This document shows, piece by piece, positions 9,836-21,795 of a DNA stretch of 64,000 bases. The first letter of the stretch is position 1. Each line of letters starts with the position of its first letter. The notes below the pieces were generated by a model, which searched no databases, was not told where the DNA came from, and worked only from the letters and a program-made list of their open reading frames with translations. The position numbers were made by a program, and so were the translations under genes. Source of the stretch: Trichostrongylus colubriformis (taxonomy: Eukaryota > Nematoda > Chromadorea > Rhabditida > Trichostrongylidae); the NCBI GenBank assembly GCA_963978905.1, contig OZ022256.1, forward strand, positions 29,165,426 through 29,229,425, given 5' to 3'.

Positions 9836-12800
9836 TTACCGTTTGCTGAACTTACAGCAGAACTCAAGCGGACTCAACCGCATATCGTCGGCGCCCACTT
9901 TGATCACACAATCGGCTTCATCTACTGATATCAACTGTCCCATTACACCAAGCTCATCACCATAAATGACGCGAGTCTGAAGCGGTTCATAAGTATACAT
10001 TAACTGTATTACGGAAAAAATATTATTTGCCCTGAATAAGAAAAATCTTGCAGCGCTATTACTTGCCCTAAATAAGAAAAATCTTGTAGCGCCCATTCGC
10101 AATAAACAACTCACATAATCGCCTTCCTGAGGCTTGAGGGGTTCGATTTGATCGAAATCCGCCGTGGCTGAACACTTCAAGTCAGGAATATAGACCTGAC
10201 ATCTGCCATCCTGGAAACGATCCGATTAAAATTGTAGAAATGGTACCTACAAAAATAGAAATGTACAAACAAACATCTCAATGACTGTACCTGAACACTA
10301 GTGACAATTGCTTCGCGGTCCTGGAAACGATCTTCGTCGTGATTGCTCTTGATCGTGACGAAGAGATCCTCCATTACCCATTCACCTCCCTCCAGGAAGT
10401 GAGCAGCTAAATCATATGTTCTATATGGTAGAAATGTCAACATTCAGAGCAGTAGAAAAACTCACGAATCTTCTGTCCTCCGAACGATTCATAGGTGCTA
10501 CGGACGTAAGGTGATGGAGCAGAGTAATCATACATTCCACCAGGTGTCATCGGATTATAGTTACCTGAAATCTTCCGAATTCTAAAGTGTTGGAAACTAG
10601 GCATTCCCAACCATTACCCATGGGAGTTTCTGGAGCGAATCCAGGAGTCTGTGGGTTGAGGTTCGTTCCGGGAGTTGGCACACTATAGGACGGAGAAGCT
10701 GGAGCTTCATATTGTGGCTCATTGTCCTTAACACATTGATCGCTACGTATTGCTACTTCCAGATTTACATACTTAACTAATTAACTACAACTAAAGTGCA
10801 CCCCACCTCTTCGTCACTGCTATCGCCTCGCCGACTAGCTGAGGCAGCGGCCGGTTCATCGTAAGCAGGCGTCCTTCCGCCTTCATATGCAGGAGTGCGT
10901 CCGCTGTCATATGCTGGTGTTCGACCGCTCTCATATGACGGTGTTCGTCCCCCATCATACGCAGGTGTCCTATTCGAGTCGTACGTTAGAGTGCGACCAC
11001 TATCGTACATTGGTGTACGTCCACTATCATAAGCTGGTGTACGTCCACCTTCATAAGCGGGTGTTCGTCCTCCGTCATAAGCCGGCGTGCGACCACCGAC
11101 AGGTGTCCTCGAACTGTCATACGACGGAGTGTGAGAGCCAAATGGTGTCCTACCTCCTGAAAAGTAGAATCAGTAAATAACAAACCATGGCGAGGGAGAA
11201 TTTATTCGCAACGGCTGCGGAGGGAATCGACGTACCGTCGTCCATGCCATACATGGGTGTTTTGGCACCCGACCCATACATTGGAGTCTTGCTTCCCGCA
11301 TACATAGGTGTGCGACCATCGTCGCCTGGGAATGGAGTCTTTGCGAACTGCGCCATGCTGGTGATGGATCCTCCAGGAGTGCCGTCACCAACGCATGCTA
11401 TTCGTGATCTATCCACAGAAATTGTCTGAAAATGAACTTCCAAGCAATGCGCACTAGATCGGCTACACTTTGGTATAAACGTAGGGGTGTATATCACTAG
11501 GACAAAACCGTCGCGTGGCCGTGTTCGGCACGCGACGATATGGTGCGAGCTATGCGCGCCGCATTAGTTGGGTCCTGAAGCGATTACGCATAGAATGAGG
11601 CGTAGAGCAGTGTCACCGCTTCAAGACCCATCCAATATGGCGCGCATAGCTCGCACCATCCCGTCGCGTGCAGAACACGGCCACGCGACGGTTTTGTCCT
11701 AGTGATATACACCCTAAACGTAGAATGACGTGGAGCACTAACCTTGCACTGCGTGTGCAGTTCAACTCTAACGGTCTGTTCAGTAGCATCCTTGACAATT
11801 CCAAAATATCCCTGAACATCTATATAAATGTACGTAACTTGAAAAAGGTAGCCACAGAAACAAGGTATGCTCTATGCAAGCAGTGCCCACTTGAATAGTT
11901 TTTCGCATTTCATTTCCATATTTTCTATACGATTAGTCGACGTCGCAGCACGCCACTCTACTGGCTTACGTATAGGACCAACAGAGCTCTGCGATTTGTG
12001 GACTTTTACATAATAGTGAAAAGAGAGTTCGCATGATACTAGACAACTTGAGGAACGTGCTTCTTGGCGATATTTTGAAAAATCTTCAAAAGTCAATCCT
12101 CATCACTGTCTGCTTAATATGTGTATCCTTACAGATCTATCCGAATTGCGTTCAGCCTATTCTATACTCCTAAGAATGGTACGAAGCAAATACACTTTGT
12201 CAATTATTAATTATCGTAGTAAATTAGAGGATGCTCCGATGATTTTCTTGAAATGTATATGAGGTGGTAGCGTTTATTGCAGCTAGAACCGGCTCAAATT
12301 CAAAATTTTATCTTGACTCACTATATATTACAAGTGTCTTAGGGATTCCTACTTGAGGAAACAGCTGCTGATATTTATGCTGCACTGACTACTAATGCCA
12401 CCTATGACCCTACAGTTCCTCTGCTCCATCGTCTAAATCTGGAGATACGAATCATACTGTTCACCCCCTCGCAGGTGGTTGGAAGCTCACTGAATATAAT
12501 GATATTCTTGAAAGTTTCAAAGAAAATCCGTAGACCACAATGGGACAAGTGAATCCCACTTACTGTATCTATAGACAATTGGCACTAAATTACCATGGCT
12601 CTAAGAAACAGCGAGCAATGTAAGCGCCTCACCAACTCAGTGCATCATGCAAGGTAGTAGATGGGTCGCTAAAAATCCTTGTAGTGCTGTCCTCGATTGG
12701 CAATACATCTGCGAGATATTATGGTTGGAGATGAAAGCTGGGTCCGCTGATATAAACCAAGCAGGGGCACTATTGGCAGAGTAAGGGAGAATCGCCTTCA

Positions 12801-15800
12801 CGCATGGTAATGGCTGAGTTGGCGCTAATTGCATCACATTTTCTTAGGAACACCACAACTAGAATTGAACCAACGATACTACTAAGACGACTTCTGATTA
12901 AGTTAAACAACTACAGACACCGGCTAACGATGCTCTTTACTATTTACGAAGAGCAGCTGATATGTCTAGCAACATGATCGTGTGTTCCAGCACGTTGTAA
13001 AAATACAACAGAAAAAAAAGCAAATAGGTGAGCTGTGATGTTCCGCTTATTCCTGCGCATTCGCTTACCCTAGCGTGTTTCAACTACTAATTTATCAGAG
13101 CACAGGCATTATATAAAAAGCTAAAAGTTTAATTATTCAGTTGTACTCGAAATATGTATGCATGGGTTTCCCAAATCGTAGTTTGTCAACTCTGGGTAGA
13201 AGGCATTAGGCATCTACAGTCACTGTGGGTAAGTGGTAGGAGGCGATAATGAATGGATTGCCTGCAAATATTTGAAAGCTTCGGAGTCGTGAAAGAAAAG
13301 TCACATAAGCCGCAAGACTTGTGCATCAAACTCACACATATATCATCGAGAACAAACTTGGCATGCAGTTCTCTGCAGTTTGTAAAATTGATAATGCCAG
13401 AGAATTCATGAAAAAATAACCGGAGAGCAAGAATTTACAATTTCGCTACATCAATATTGCACATTTCTGCTGCATCTTAACGCAGAGCGCAAACCTAGCA
13501 GCGATCCCATGAAAATGTCGTTCAAAAAAACAAGAAAATGAAACCGAAACCGATTTTTTGCTTCTCAAATCGCAAGAAGGTAACCAAAACCGGAATGTAA
13601 ACGTTTCATTTCCTTGGTGTTACGAATATGAAGTCGAGCCACTCGTCATCTAATTTCATTCTACCGTTCAAGCAACTGTATTCTTACTTACACGCGAAGA
13701 TTCACTCAAGATCGGGTTTGCATAATAGACATAAGAACACTGCATGTGTTGAAGTTTAGCCCCAACAGATTTGTATGCAGCGACATTTAGTGGAAGATCA
13801 GTACTATAAGGCCCTCGAAAGTGTTAGAATAGTCCCGAATAAGAGAGAAGGGCTGTGAAGGAAGTTCCAAATAGAACAAAGATGAGGGTTCGAATCAACA
13901 GCGAACTCTTCCCTTCAAAAGCACACCTCGCTATAATCAGATTAGCCGATTGGCCTCTTCGAAGCCGTAGATGCTTGGATAACAGAGACGCACCTTTTCA
14001 TGCCGACACAGTGCGCCATCACGGCGCTACACCTGCTCGAACCCACTCTTATCGCTCTTTTTTGGCTGCACTGACCATGAGCTCCAACGGTTTTATTCAG
14101 AGTGGATTCGCCCGGGAGTAGCGCTGTGATGGTGCATTGTGGCGGCATAGTAAGTCTGCACCTAGAGCCCACTATCTACTATCCAAGAATAAAGTCGATT
14201 AATCGCTATCGCGAAACTTGTTGAGATCCGCACTAAACCTCACATGGCTCTCAAATTTTATGATGTGTGTGTCAAATTGAGGACCAACGATCTAGTTGCC
14301 ACATTTACGAGCCGAATAAAAAAAAAGTACCTTGAGAGGTCCTTGTGTGATACGCACGCTCTTTCCGATTATGGCATTGTCCCTTCTTACCTTGTTAGGA
14401 CCGGATCCCATTCCAGGTCCTCCAAGTCCAGCTAAATCAGTTAAATATCATGTATTAGGTTGTCGGGAAAGTTCTTTCGTTTTTAAAAACTTGCTTTTTT
14501 CCCTCAAAACTGCTTTCCAGAAATTTCTTCTGTACATATATATGTAGTACAAGTTCTCACGCATCTATAGGCATTGTTATCTTCCATCTCCCGGATAACC
14601 CTTTTCGGCAAAATAAAAATATCAAAAGTCACTCATTTTCAATTCCAATTTTTTTTCTTTGAATGGCGTTAGACAGGGAAAGGAAAAGGTGATAATCCGA
14701 TGGAGCAAGATCAGGGCTATAAGGCAGCAATTTTTATCCAAGCTCAAATTTTTTTTTGAAAAAATTTAAAAAATCTTTTTACCACTATTGAAAAAATGAC
14801 TCGCCAAAAAATTCTCGAGCTTGGATAAAAACTGCTACCCCATCCACCTTATAGCCCTGATCTTGCTCCATCGGATTATCACCTTTTCCTTTCCCTGTCT
14901 TACGCCATTCAAAGAAAAAATTTTTTATAATTTTTGTATTGAAAATGAGGTTGACCTTTCATATGTTTATTTTGCCGAAAAAGGTTATCCGGGAGATGGA
15001 AGACAATAATACCTATAGATGCGTGAGAACTTGTACTACATATATGTGTACAGAAGAAATTTCTGGAAAGCAGTTTTGAGGGGAAAAACAAGTTTCAAAA
15101 AACGAAAGAACTTTCCCGACAACCTAATACATAAGCAGGACCCTATGTATGAAACACTATGGTTTGCACCACAATTCACAACATGAATTCAATCGGATTA
15201 CCCACCGACATGACTTGGTGTCTTTCCACCTGCACTATACCCGCTCACACTCTGAGAACTTGACTGAGCTGGGGTGGCACTGCCGTTATGACGAGGAGAC
15301 GCGAAAGGATTTGGACTCGACATACTCAGGCGGTTCATTGATGGCATATCACCTGAGATCAGTTGAAACTAAGATCGAGTTTAACGAGTAACATACTGTG
15401 ATATACTATTTTATACTGACCTCGACCAGCTCCCGCACGAGCACCAATTAAGAGAAGATGCCGAGCTTTACAAACGAGCATGCCACCATTTTCTGTGTGC
15501 TTCCTCGAGAAAACAAATACCCATGAGCGATAAACGTGCTTGATCTCCCCTTGTTTCTCTTCTTCGTTCTTTTTAGCCTGAAAAGAGAAGATCACTAGAC
15601 TAATGCATTACAAGGAGGACCTTCAAGATTGAGAGAAAACGCCATTATCCCCCGTAAGATTCGGGATCTAGTTGTCGACAGAGCGGTTGTTTCCAATGAG
15701 CAGCACCGGCCGAATCTTAAGCCCCACTTCCTTCATGACCGAGGTCATCGTCGTATCTATACATCGATCTCTACAGCTCCCTTCCTATCAACCTTCCCCT

Positions 15801-18800
15801 TTCTGACCTCTGTTACTCAGAATAAAACTTCGGAAAATCGATCGTCTTCTATTCGTAAGAGTCCTACTTTAACTCAATCATGACATATGCACTCAAACAT
15901 TCAAACTCTCTGACACCTACCACGACGCAAAACATGTACTTGTGTGAAACAGGGAAGTTCGTTAAAATAGTGGTAGCATACCGCAAAAGGCCCATCAATG
16001 ATTTTCACCATATCCTTGCTTTGGATCGGATTCTGTTGACTATCCAAAGCTTGTGAGTGACGAGTGTCCTTTTTGCCCTGGATTGATTGTGGTTTTACAC
16101 GAAGTACCTAAAAACACCGACACATCAGAAAGAATTGGTTAGGAACCAGAATCACCATGAACAAATTACTCAACGACACTACTACGGCGACAGAATTCGT
16201 AAAATGCCGTGTTTTGGTACGAGATAACTATTATTATCACTACTGCAAAAGACTCCATGGCGCGAGGAAATTTCATGTACCTAGGCATATATGAAAGGAA
16301 AAAAGAAAGTCAAAAAGCTAAGAACCTTTCCGTGTTGATTGAGAACCTCCATTGTTTCTTTTTCAAGACGCACAATGACACCAACATTTTGTGGGTCGAG
16401 CTGAACGAGATCGTGAAACTGGAACTGTCCCAGAGAATCCACTCCAGTTGTTATATCCGCACATAGCTGTACATCTCGAGGCCGTGCTTTCATCTGAAAC
16501 GATCTTCATTTTTGAGGTAGCAGAGATATTGAAAGTACAGCAAAGATTACCTCATCCATGCTGAGGTCACTCAATACAACAACAAGATTATGTTCCACGC
16601 GCACAATGAGACCGGTATCTCCCTCGTAGCGACCAGAAATCATCTTGACATGATCACCAGGTCGAAAATATTTACGTAGCTCAGATATGTTCAATGTTAA
16701 TGGCTCCTGAACAACGTTGCAGTGATCCTTTTGTAGACTTCGGCCAGTGACGAATATGTGCATTATAAGACCCACCTTCAGATCTTCATGATCGGGTAGC
16801 ATAACGACCTTTGGTCCATCAACGCTAACCACTTTACCGCGAAGATTTACTAATTCTCCTTCAGTGACTTCCACATTATCACCAGGTGCGAAAAAGTGTG
16901 TGTTGTCTTTGACAGTTGTAGATTCCACTAAATGTGTTGAGAGAAGATAAAATTAGAGGCACCAAAATAGAAAAGAATTAGGTGGTAACAAGTGTGTTAT
17001 TACATCGCAGTAGAAGCGAGAGCTGGGAAGTATGAGCAAAGAAAACCGAATGTGTTCTAAGGTGCTCAAAAAGGATAGATTAATACTCATATTCCCTTTA
17101 AAGTATCACAAGTATGCTCCGAGAAGTTGAGCCAAATCTCAGCGGCTTTCACTTAGACGATCCTTTCGCTTTCACAGGGCAAAAAAATAACCAAATTGTG
17201 GTAAGATGGATTGGATACCATTACACGCTAAGAGCGAGGCAGCGCCTACTCGTTTTCCTAAAAAAGGTTGAAAAGTTCATTACAGTTAAAGCTTCTAGTG
17301 CACCAAATTCGCACCGAAAACCAACGCCGAGCTCCCTTGAGAAAAAACTGTCTGGTACTCGCCCCAAAGGAACTTGAAGATTAAGCCCATCTCACGCCGG
17401 CGCCTGTGGCAAGTGCCCAAACGGTTTTGTGCCGGACGCGTGTAATATTCGTGTTATACGGAACAAGCTACTCCGTGCTCAAGTTTCTAACCGAATCGGA
17501 ATATTCACTGAAAATCATCTTTGAGTGCATCAAAAAGCGAGCTAGTGGGTTCCCTTCCAATATACAGAGGCGCCAACGAAAATGTCGTATATTTCACAAC
17601 AATGCAATTTCAAAAGCATTGACTAAATTATTTTTTAACCTAAAACAACGGATGATGATACCCACATTCTTTTTTGAGATCCTCACTAGTGTCCTGAAAG
17701 CGCTCCAACTCAGCGAGCGTCGGCTTAACACCTTCAGCAATCTGAAACTCAAAAACTAGTTTACATTGAAGGCACGCACAGAACATACTGCAACTGACTA
17801 TGGCATTCATAGGGAAGGATTTATAGAGAAATCCGCGTCTGTAGCTATTTCCCTCAAAGATAACAAAGTCGCCATCATTCGTAACTTCTCCTCCAATTTC
17901 CCTGAAGAATATGACCCAGTGAGTCGAAACTACAGATAACGTTGGGCTGTTGCTAACATGATGCTTACTTAATCCTATCCAAATCGAAAAGTCGAGGCAT
18001 TGGACGTCTCTTGACTTTATGGTTACGATCCGCTTCCTAAAGGCGAACATGAAGATAGGACGTATGGTGAATTTTGTTGGACTTTATAGAGTATAACAGA
18101 TACAGACGAACTGTTCGCAAAGCTCCTCTCATCCTAGTGTAATCAATCCTGGGAACGATACGCAGGTTCACTTTACTTTGTGCCACGTCCACCCAGTCCA
18201 CCTGAAAAACTCAATTTCTTTGAGCGAATTAGCGGACTGCCACATGTCGAAAACACTGTACCTGGGCAAGATCGTCTTTGTACATGGTACGTTTGAGCCT
18301 TACATATGAATTGACTTTTAATGCGGGGACGTCTTTAACAACTCGTAGTGTGTCAACCATTTCTTTGATAGGTACCATCTGAATGATGCAAGGGTTGGAT
18401 CAGTGAACAAAGCGCTTTAATGAGGATGTGCATACCGTAACGTTGAATTGATTCAGTGCTGAAATCCCATTGATTGCACTTGCAACATGCGATTGCTTGA
18501 AGGCTTCGATGTAGATTATCCCTTTCAAACCTTCTTTCACAACAATGGATTTGATTTGCAAGGGCTGAAACATTAACCCTATCAGAAAAAAGTCGGAGAT
18601 GTCAATGGCTTGAATTTTTAACCTCATTTGTGTTCTCGAAAGCCAAATACTTCCGCATTAGCTGGAGGGCGACCAGCTTCTCTTCACCCATCCTACATTT
18701 CACAATCCACAAATTTGGATCTTTCGTTGACGGCAGAAGTCCGTGTTGAGATATATCGTCTGATGAAGCAGGTAATTATAAACACAATTTCAAAACATTT

Positions 18801-20113
18801 GTAAGACCTTACCCAGAGCAGAATCTTCCTCGACAAGATCTCTTATGGGTTGCGTTTTATACTTGTTTTCGAAGTATCGACCGATCTCGTCTTCGTTCAT
18901 ATTGCTAGAATTATTAGTAAGTGGGCGTAATGAGGTAGGATTTCTTAGTGAACTCACGCGAATTTATTTCTTTCATTACGCCTTCGTTCAGCATCTAGCT
19001 GCTTCATGTACTTTTCAGCCTAGAACCGGATTTTTTCGGTGACCAAGCACATCCATGCTCTTACCGCAATCAACCAACCTCTTCCTTCTCGTTTGGTTCA
19101 AGGGCGCGGTCTTCTTCATCATCCCAATCGTCCTCATCCTGTTCTTCGTCGTCAACGTCAACATCTTGCAAAATAAAGTCTGACCCCCGAGGGCGACGAT
19201 CTTTCTAAACATAATACAGCAACTTTGACAGTTTGATTATGTTCTTGCCAAAATAAAAACTGAACATCACACAGATGTCTACTCAGTAAAATGATTTTCA
19301 GCAAATTTTAAGACGTGTTGAAAACGTTGTTAAGGTGAATCTGTGAAATATCAAAATGGGAGCAATCCATCTGACCGATCAAAATCCTTTCCAAATTGGG
19401 TTCGAAAGAAAATGCTGCAACGAGAGATGTTCTTGTACTTTCAGCCACTGCAGATATGATCCCTATTACACATGTTCAAGGAAAGCGAGCTATAAAACCA
19501 AAAGTGTTGAGTCACTGACTTGCAAAATCAGAACAGTTTTACCTCATTGAAACCATCACAAAGACTGAGCAATCACTAGATCTGACAGCGCAAAAGTGCT
19601 CGAAGACAGAGAGTGCGAAATGTAAAATGTGAAAGAGAATGTAAAGATACACAAGAATAGTTCGACTTAATGAACAGCTCACGTGAAGGAATTTAAAAAA
19701 TTGAATAAACCAATGGTAAGAATCCGCAAATTACCCGTTTCTTTTTCGATCGCTTCTTTGAACTCTTAGGGGAACCTTCAGAATCCTCTTCATTCTCACT
19801 ATCATCGCCAGACACTTCTTCTTCACTTTCTGAGTTTATCTGAATTATTGAAGCATAAATGTTGACTTATCACGGCATCCAATATGGAAGGCAGCGCACC
19901 TTTCGCTTCCTGTTTTTCTTTTTCGGTGATTCATCCTCACTCCCTGAACCATTTTCGGAGTCTGATCCACTATTTGCCTAGATGCATGGAATTCGTCAAT
20001 AGATAGCAAGGAATTATACTAAGAAGCGTCGAAATGAAAACCTCCTCTTCTTCAACTTCTCCTTCTCCTTCAGCTTGTTCCTGATAGTCACCGTCACTCT
20101 CTTCAGACGACAT
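9836..20113 (-). CDS. spt-5: Transcription elongation factor SPT5 (DSIF large subunit)
   Basis: SPT5 pairs with SPT4 on RNA polymerase II to control pausing and processivity. Exons in order: 20042-20113, 19900-19977, 19735-19839, 19079-19204, 18958-19019, 18813-18904, 18623-18759, 18436-18564, 18262-18378, 18112-18201, 17969-18036, 17799-17901, 17666-17741, 16776-16927, 16551-16706, 16326-16493, 15982-16107, 15421-15577, 15206-15352, 14331-14431, 11743-11811, 11236-11425, 10807-11156, 10618-10726, 10466-10564, 10291-10406, 10115-10210, 9836-10003. All phases join, giving 3459 nt or 1152 residues (human 1087). Domains: acidic N-terminus (1-130), NGN (about 180-280, [14 protein letters not shown]), KOW1 (about 290-330), KOW2/3 (about 428-521, PGDNVEV and [18 protein letters not shown]), KOW4 (about 605-660), KOW5 (about 740-785), C-terminal repeats (about 800-930: KTPMYG, then GRTPAYDG units) and C-terminal KOWs (about 1050-1152). 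Splice choices at 10406 and 18112 were fixed by phase and homology and are the least certain. Confidence 0.93.
10845..11143 (-). repeat. 24-bp tandem repeat coding the SPT5 octapeptide array
   Basis: Twelve imperfect units of consensus [10 protein letters not shown] within the 350-nt exon 10807-11156. In SPT5 proteins such Thr-Pro repeats are the substrate of P-TEFb (CDK-9). The DNA repeat is a coding minisatellite, not a CRISPR array: there are no spacers and the units are contiguous. Confidence 0.85.
11485..11714. mobile_element. Foldback MITE with 9-bp target duplication (Mutator-like?)
   Basis: Long inverted arms: GGGTGTATATCACTAGGACA at the left is matched exactly by its reverse complement at the right, and the GTCGCGTGGCCGTGTTC core also pairs. 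The 9-bp direct repeat TAAACGTAG flanks it (11476-11484 and 11715-11723). A 9-bp duplication is usual for Mutator-type elements. It lies in spt-5 intron 11426-11742. Confidence 0.75.
11812..14330. other. Large spt-5 intron, mostly unassigned
   Basis: A 2.5-kb intron between KOW5 exons. The only structure recognised is the foldback core at about 13993-14215. No exon or ORF in it resembles a known protein family to me. Confidence 0.55.
13993..14215. mobile_element. Diverged foldback, CACCTGCTCGAACCCACTC family
   Basis: GTGCGCCATCACGGCGCTACACCTGCTCGAACCC on the left pairs imperfectly with the GAGTAGCGCTGTGATGG segment on the right. The core CTGCTCGAACCCACTC is shared with the elements at 58597-58930 and 61609-61918. 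Confidence 0.5.
14457..15124. mobile_element. Foldback made of two inverted mariner 3' halves
   Basis: The ends read TTAGGTTGTCGGGAAAGTTC and its inverse. Both arms, about 300 bp each, carry the same sequence in opposite orientation, including ATCTATAGGCATTGTTATCTT, CCGGATAACC and CTTATAGCCCTGATCTTGC. On the + strand the right arm (about 14850-15000) reads mariner transposase motif [18 protein letters not shown] residues in partly broken frame. So a mariner 3' half was duplicated head to head. It lies in the spt-5 intron 14432-15205, so spt-5 pre-mRNA can form a very long hairpin. Confidence 0.75.
16707..16775 (-). other. 69-nt in-frame intron of spt-5
   Basis: GTGGGT...TTGTTCAG between exons 16776-16927 and 16551-16706. 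Its length is a multiple of three and it holds no stop codon in the spt-5 frame, so retention would add 23 residues between KOW2 and KOW3. Alignment with remembered SPT5 proteins (HEDLK followed directly by the ELRKYF region) supports removal. Confidence 0.75.
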
Positions 20114-20640
20114 ACTAAGAATTGATTCGATTTAAAAATAGGAAATCTTCGAACATGAAGCACAGATGATATAATGAGTACTAATTGCAACAACTTAACA
20201 GAAGCGCTTCTAAGTTCCATTAGGTAAGTGAGAACGCCACTAAATCTCAGACGCCGGCTGCCTTTGCGTACTATTGGCAGGTACCGTAACCTTACGCTTA
20301 GTTTTAATCGCCTCGAAGCACAGTTTGCAATGGCTCCTTACCTCTACAATACACTGTTCTATGTTCCCTCTTACTGTGCGTCCTCTCATATCTTCCACTG
20401 CTGGGGTCTACTAGATCAGAGTAGTTTCGCACTATTCGAGTTTGCAACGACCCTAAGGTTTACGCATTCGAGGTTTATGCTGCTGATCAGCAAACATGTA
20501 GGTGACACGCACTTCTTGTTACTTGCATGGCGACGCAACTAGTCGAGCGAATTTTTCCGTAAACTCTGTCAAGGTGCAGGAGATGCGAGATAGGGGTGCT
20601 ATGTAGGGTTATAGGAGCTAATTAATCTGGGAGGGCACTC
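20114..20640. promoter_or_regulatory. spt-5 upstream region with probable trans-splice acceptor
   Basis: On the - strand, CAATTCTTAG ends one base before the ATG at 20113. This looks like a nematode splice acceptor used for spliced-leader addition, leaving almost no 5' UTR. No TATA box or other defined promoter element could be assigned upstream. Confidence 0.5.
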
Positions 20641-21790
20641 ATTTTTGCGTTGTTCTTTTACTGTGCTGTCCTACAAACATCAGTTGCACACCCGAACGTT
20701 TATATTGACCTAGCTTTGGAGAACGGGGGTGGAGGTTCATTTCACTGCCAATACTTAGGTAAAACGCCAAGTGCAGTGGATTCCCCCCTCCCCCCCCCCC
20801 CCCCTCCCCCACACACACTACTGTAAGCATGGGGGTAATCACGGACGATCGATAGAGGATATTCTTGCAAGCTCGCATCCTAGGCACGCGCGAATGAAAA
20901 CATCTCCGCTGATCCAAAGTTCTGATTGCAGGCTGGCAACGGCATGGGTCTATATGCTGCCGAGACCAATCATCGAGATTCTCGTTCTGGTGCCATTCGA
21001 CCGCGCTCACCGGCTGGAGGCCGCCGTCTACCCGACACGCAAGGAACGGCCGGCCCTTGGTGCGCTGCCGGCCGCCGGCAGCTTCTGCTGTATTATTATA
21101 TATGATTGCTGCATTGCTGCATTCTAATAGCTTCAGTAAATGATTATCAGTGCATGGAGAAGATGTGGCAGAGAGAGAGGACTCCGAGTTCTCAGTGGCA
21201 ACTCGGGGTTTCACACTCTACTGCTTACAGTCCATTTCGGAGCGCGTGACAGGACGTGGTCTACGGCCTTGGGTCAGAATGCATCAAACTCTCTTATCCC
21301 GTCACACACTTCCACTCTTGCCACGCACTGTCACTCTCGCCACTCATGTCCGTAGGCCACGCCCAATCAAGCGCTCTGAAATGAAGTATACCTGATTTCG
21401 AACTAACGTAGCTCTAACCGCCAAAACCGCCAACGAGGCTAGACTGCGATTTAAATTAGCAGTTTCCGGAATACCATTATTTCCGAAGCGTCATGGAAGC
21501 GTCATGTTGATCGAAATGTCATGAACCTGTGTGACTTCAGCATGAAACTGTGCGAGACTTTATGAAATGTAGGCCCACAGTTTTCGATAAAAGTAGTTGG
21601 GGAAAGTGAGATCCATTGTGCTTCGCTGACGCTGATGTAAGCGGTAGAGCACAGAGATGGATGGGCACCGACTGAAGCCGCTGGAATCATGCAAAAAACC
21701 CGGTTCTGATGTAGTAGACAAATGCGGAAGGAATATTAAATTGGTGCGAGGGGTCCTCATTTTCACCCTGTCCTCACCTGATACCATCCT
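20641..21790. other. Intergenic repeats, no gene supported
   Basis: Contains a C-rich run near 20785-20810 and a foldback relative of the 9241-9389 element at 21222-21395 (CAGTCCATTTCGGAGCGC...CCCAATCAAGCGCTCTG). The 191-codon open frame on the - strand has repeat-like composition and no recognisable domain. Confidence 0.5.
21222..21395. mobile_element. Second copy of the CAGTCCATT foldback MITE
   Basis: Shares ACAGTCCATTT, CTACGG(A/C)CTTGGGT, CCGTCACACAC and CCCAATCAAGCGC with 9241-9389, in the same order. Confidence 0.55.
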
Positions 21791-21795
21791 TTAAA

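Noticed and set aside
10845..11143. Regular repeats resembling a CRISPR array
   Set aside because: Units are contiguous, code the SPT5 Thr-Pro array in frame and occur in a eukaryotic gene.
20639..21214. 191-codon minus-strand ORF
   Set aside because: It crosses a C/G homopolymer run and repeat sequence, has no domain and no splice context.
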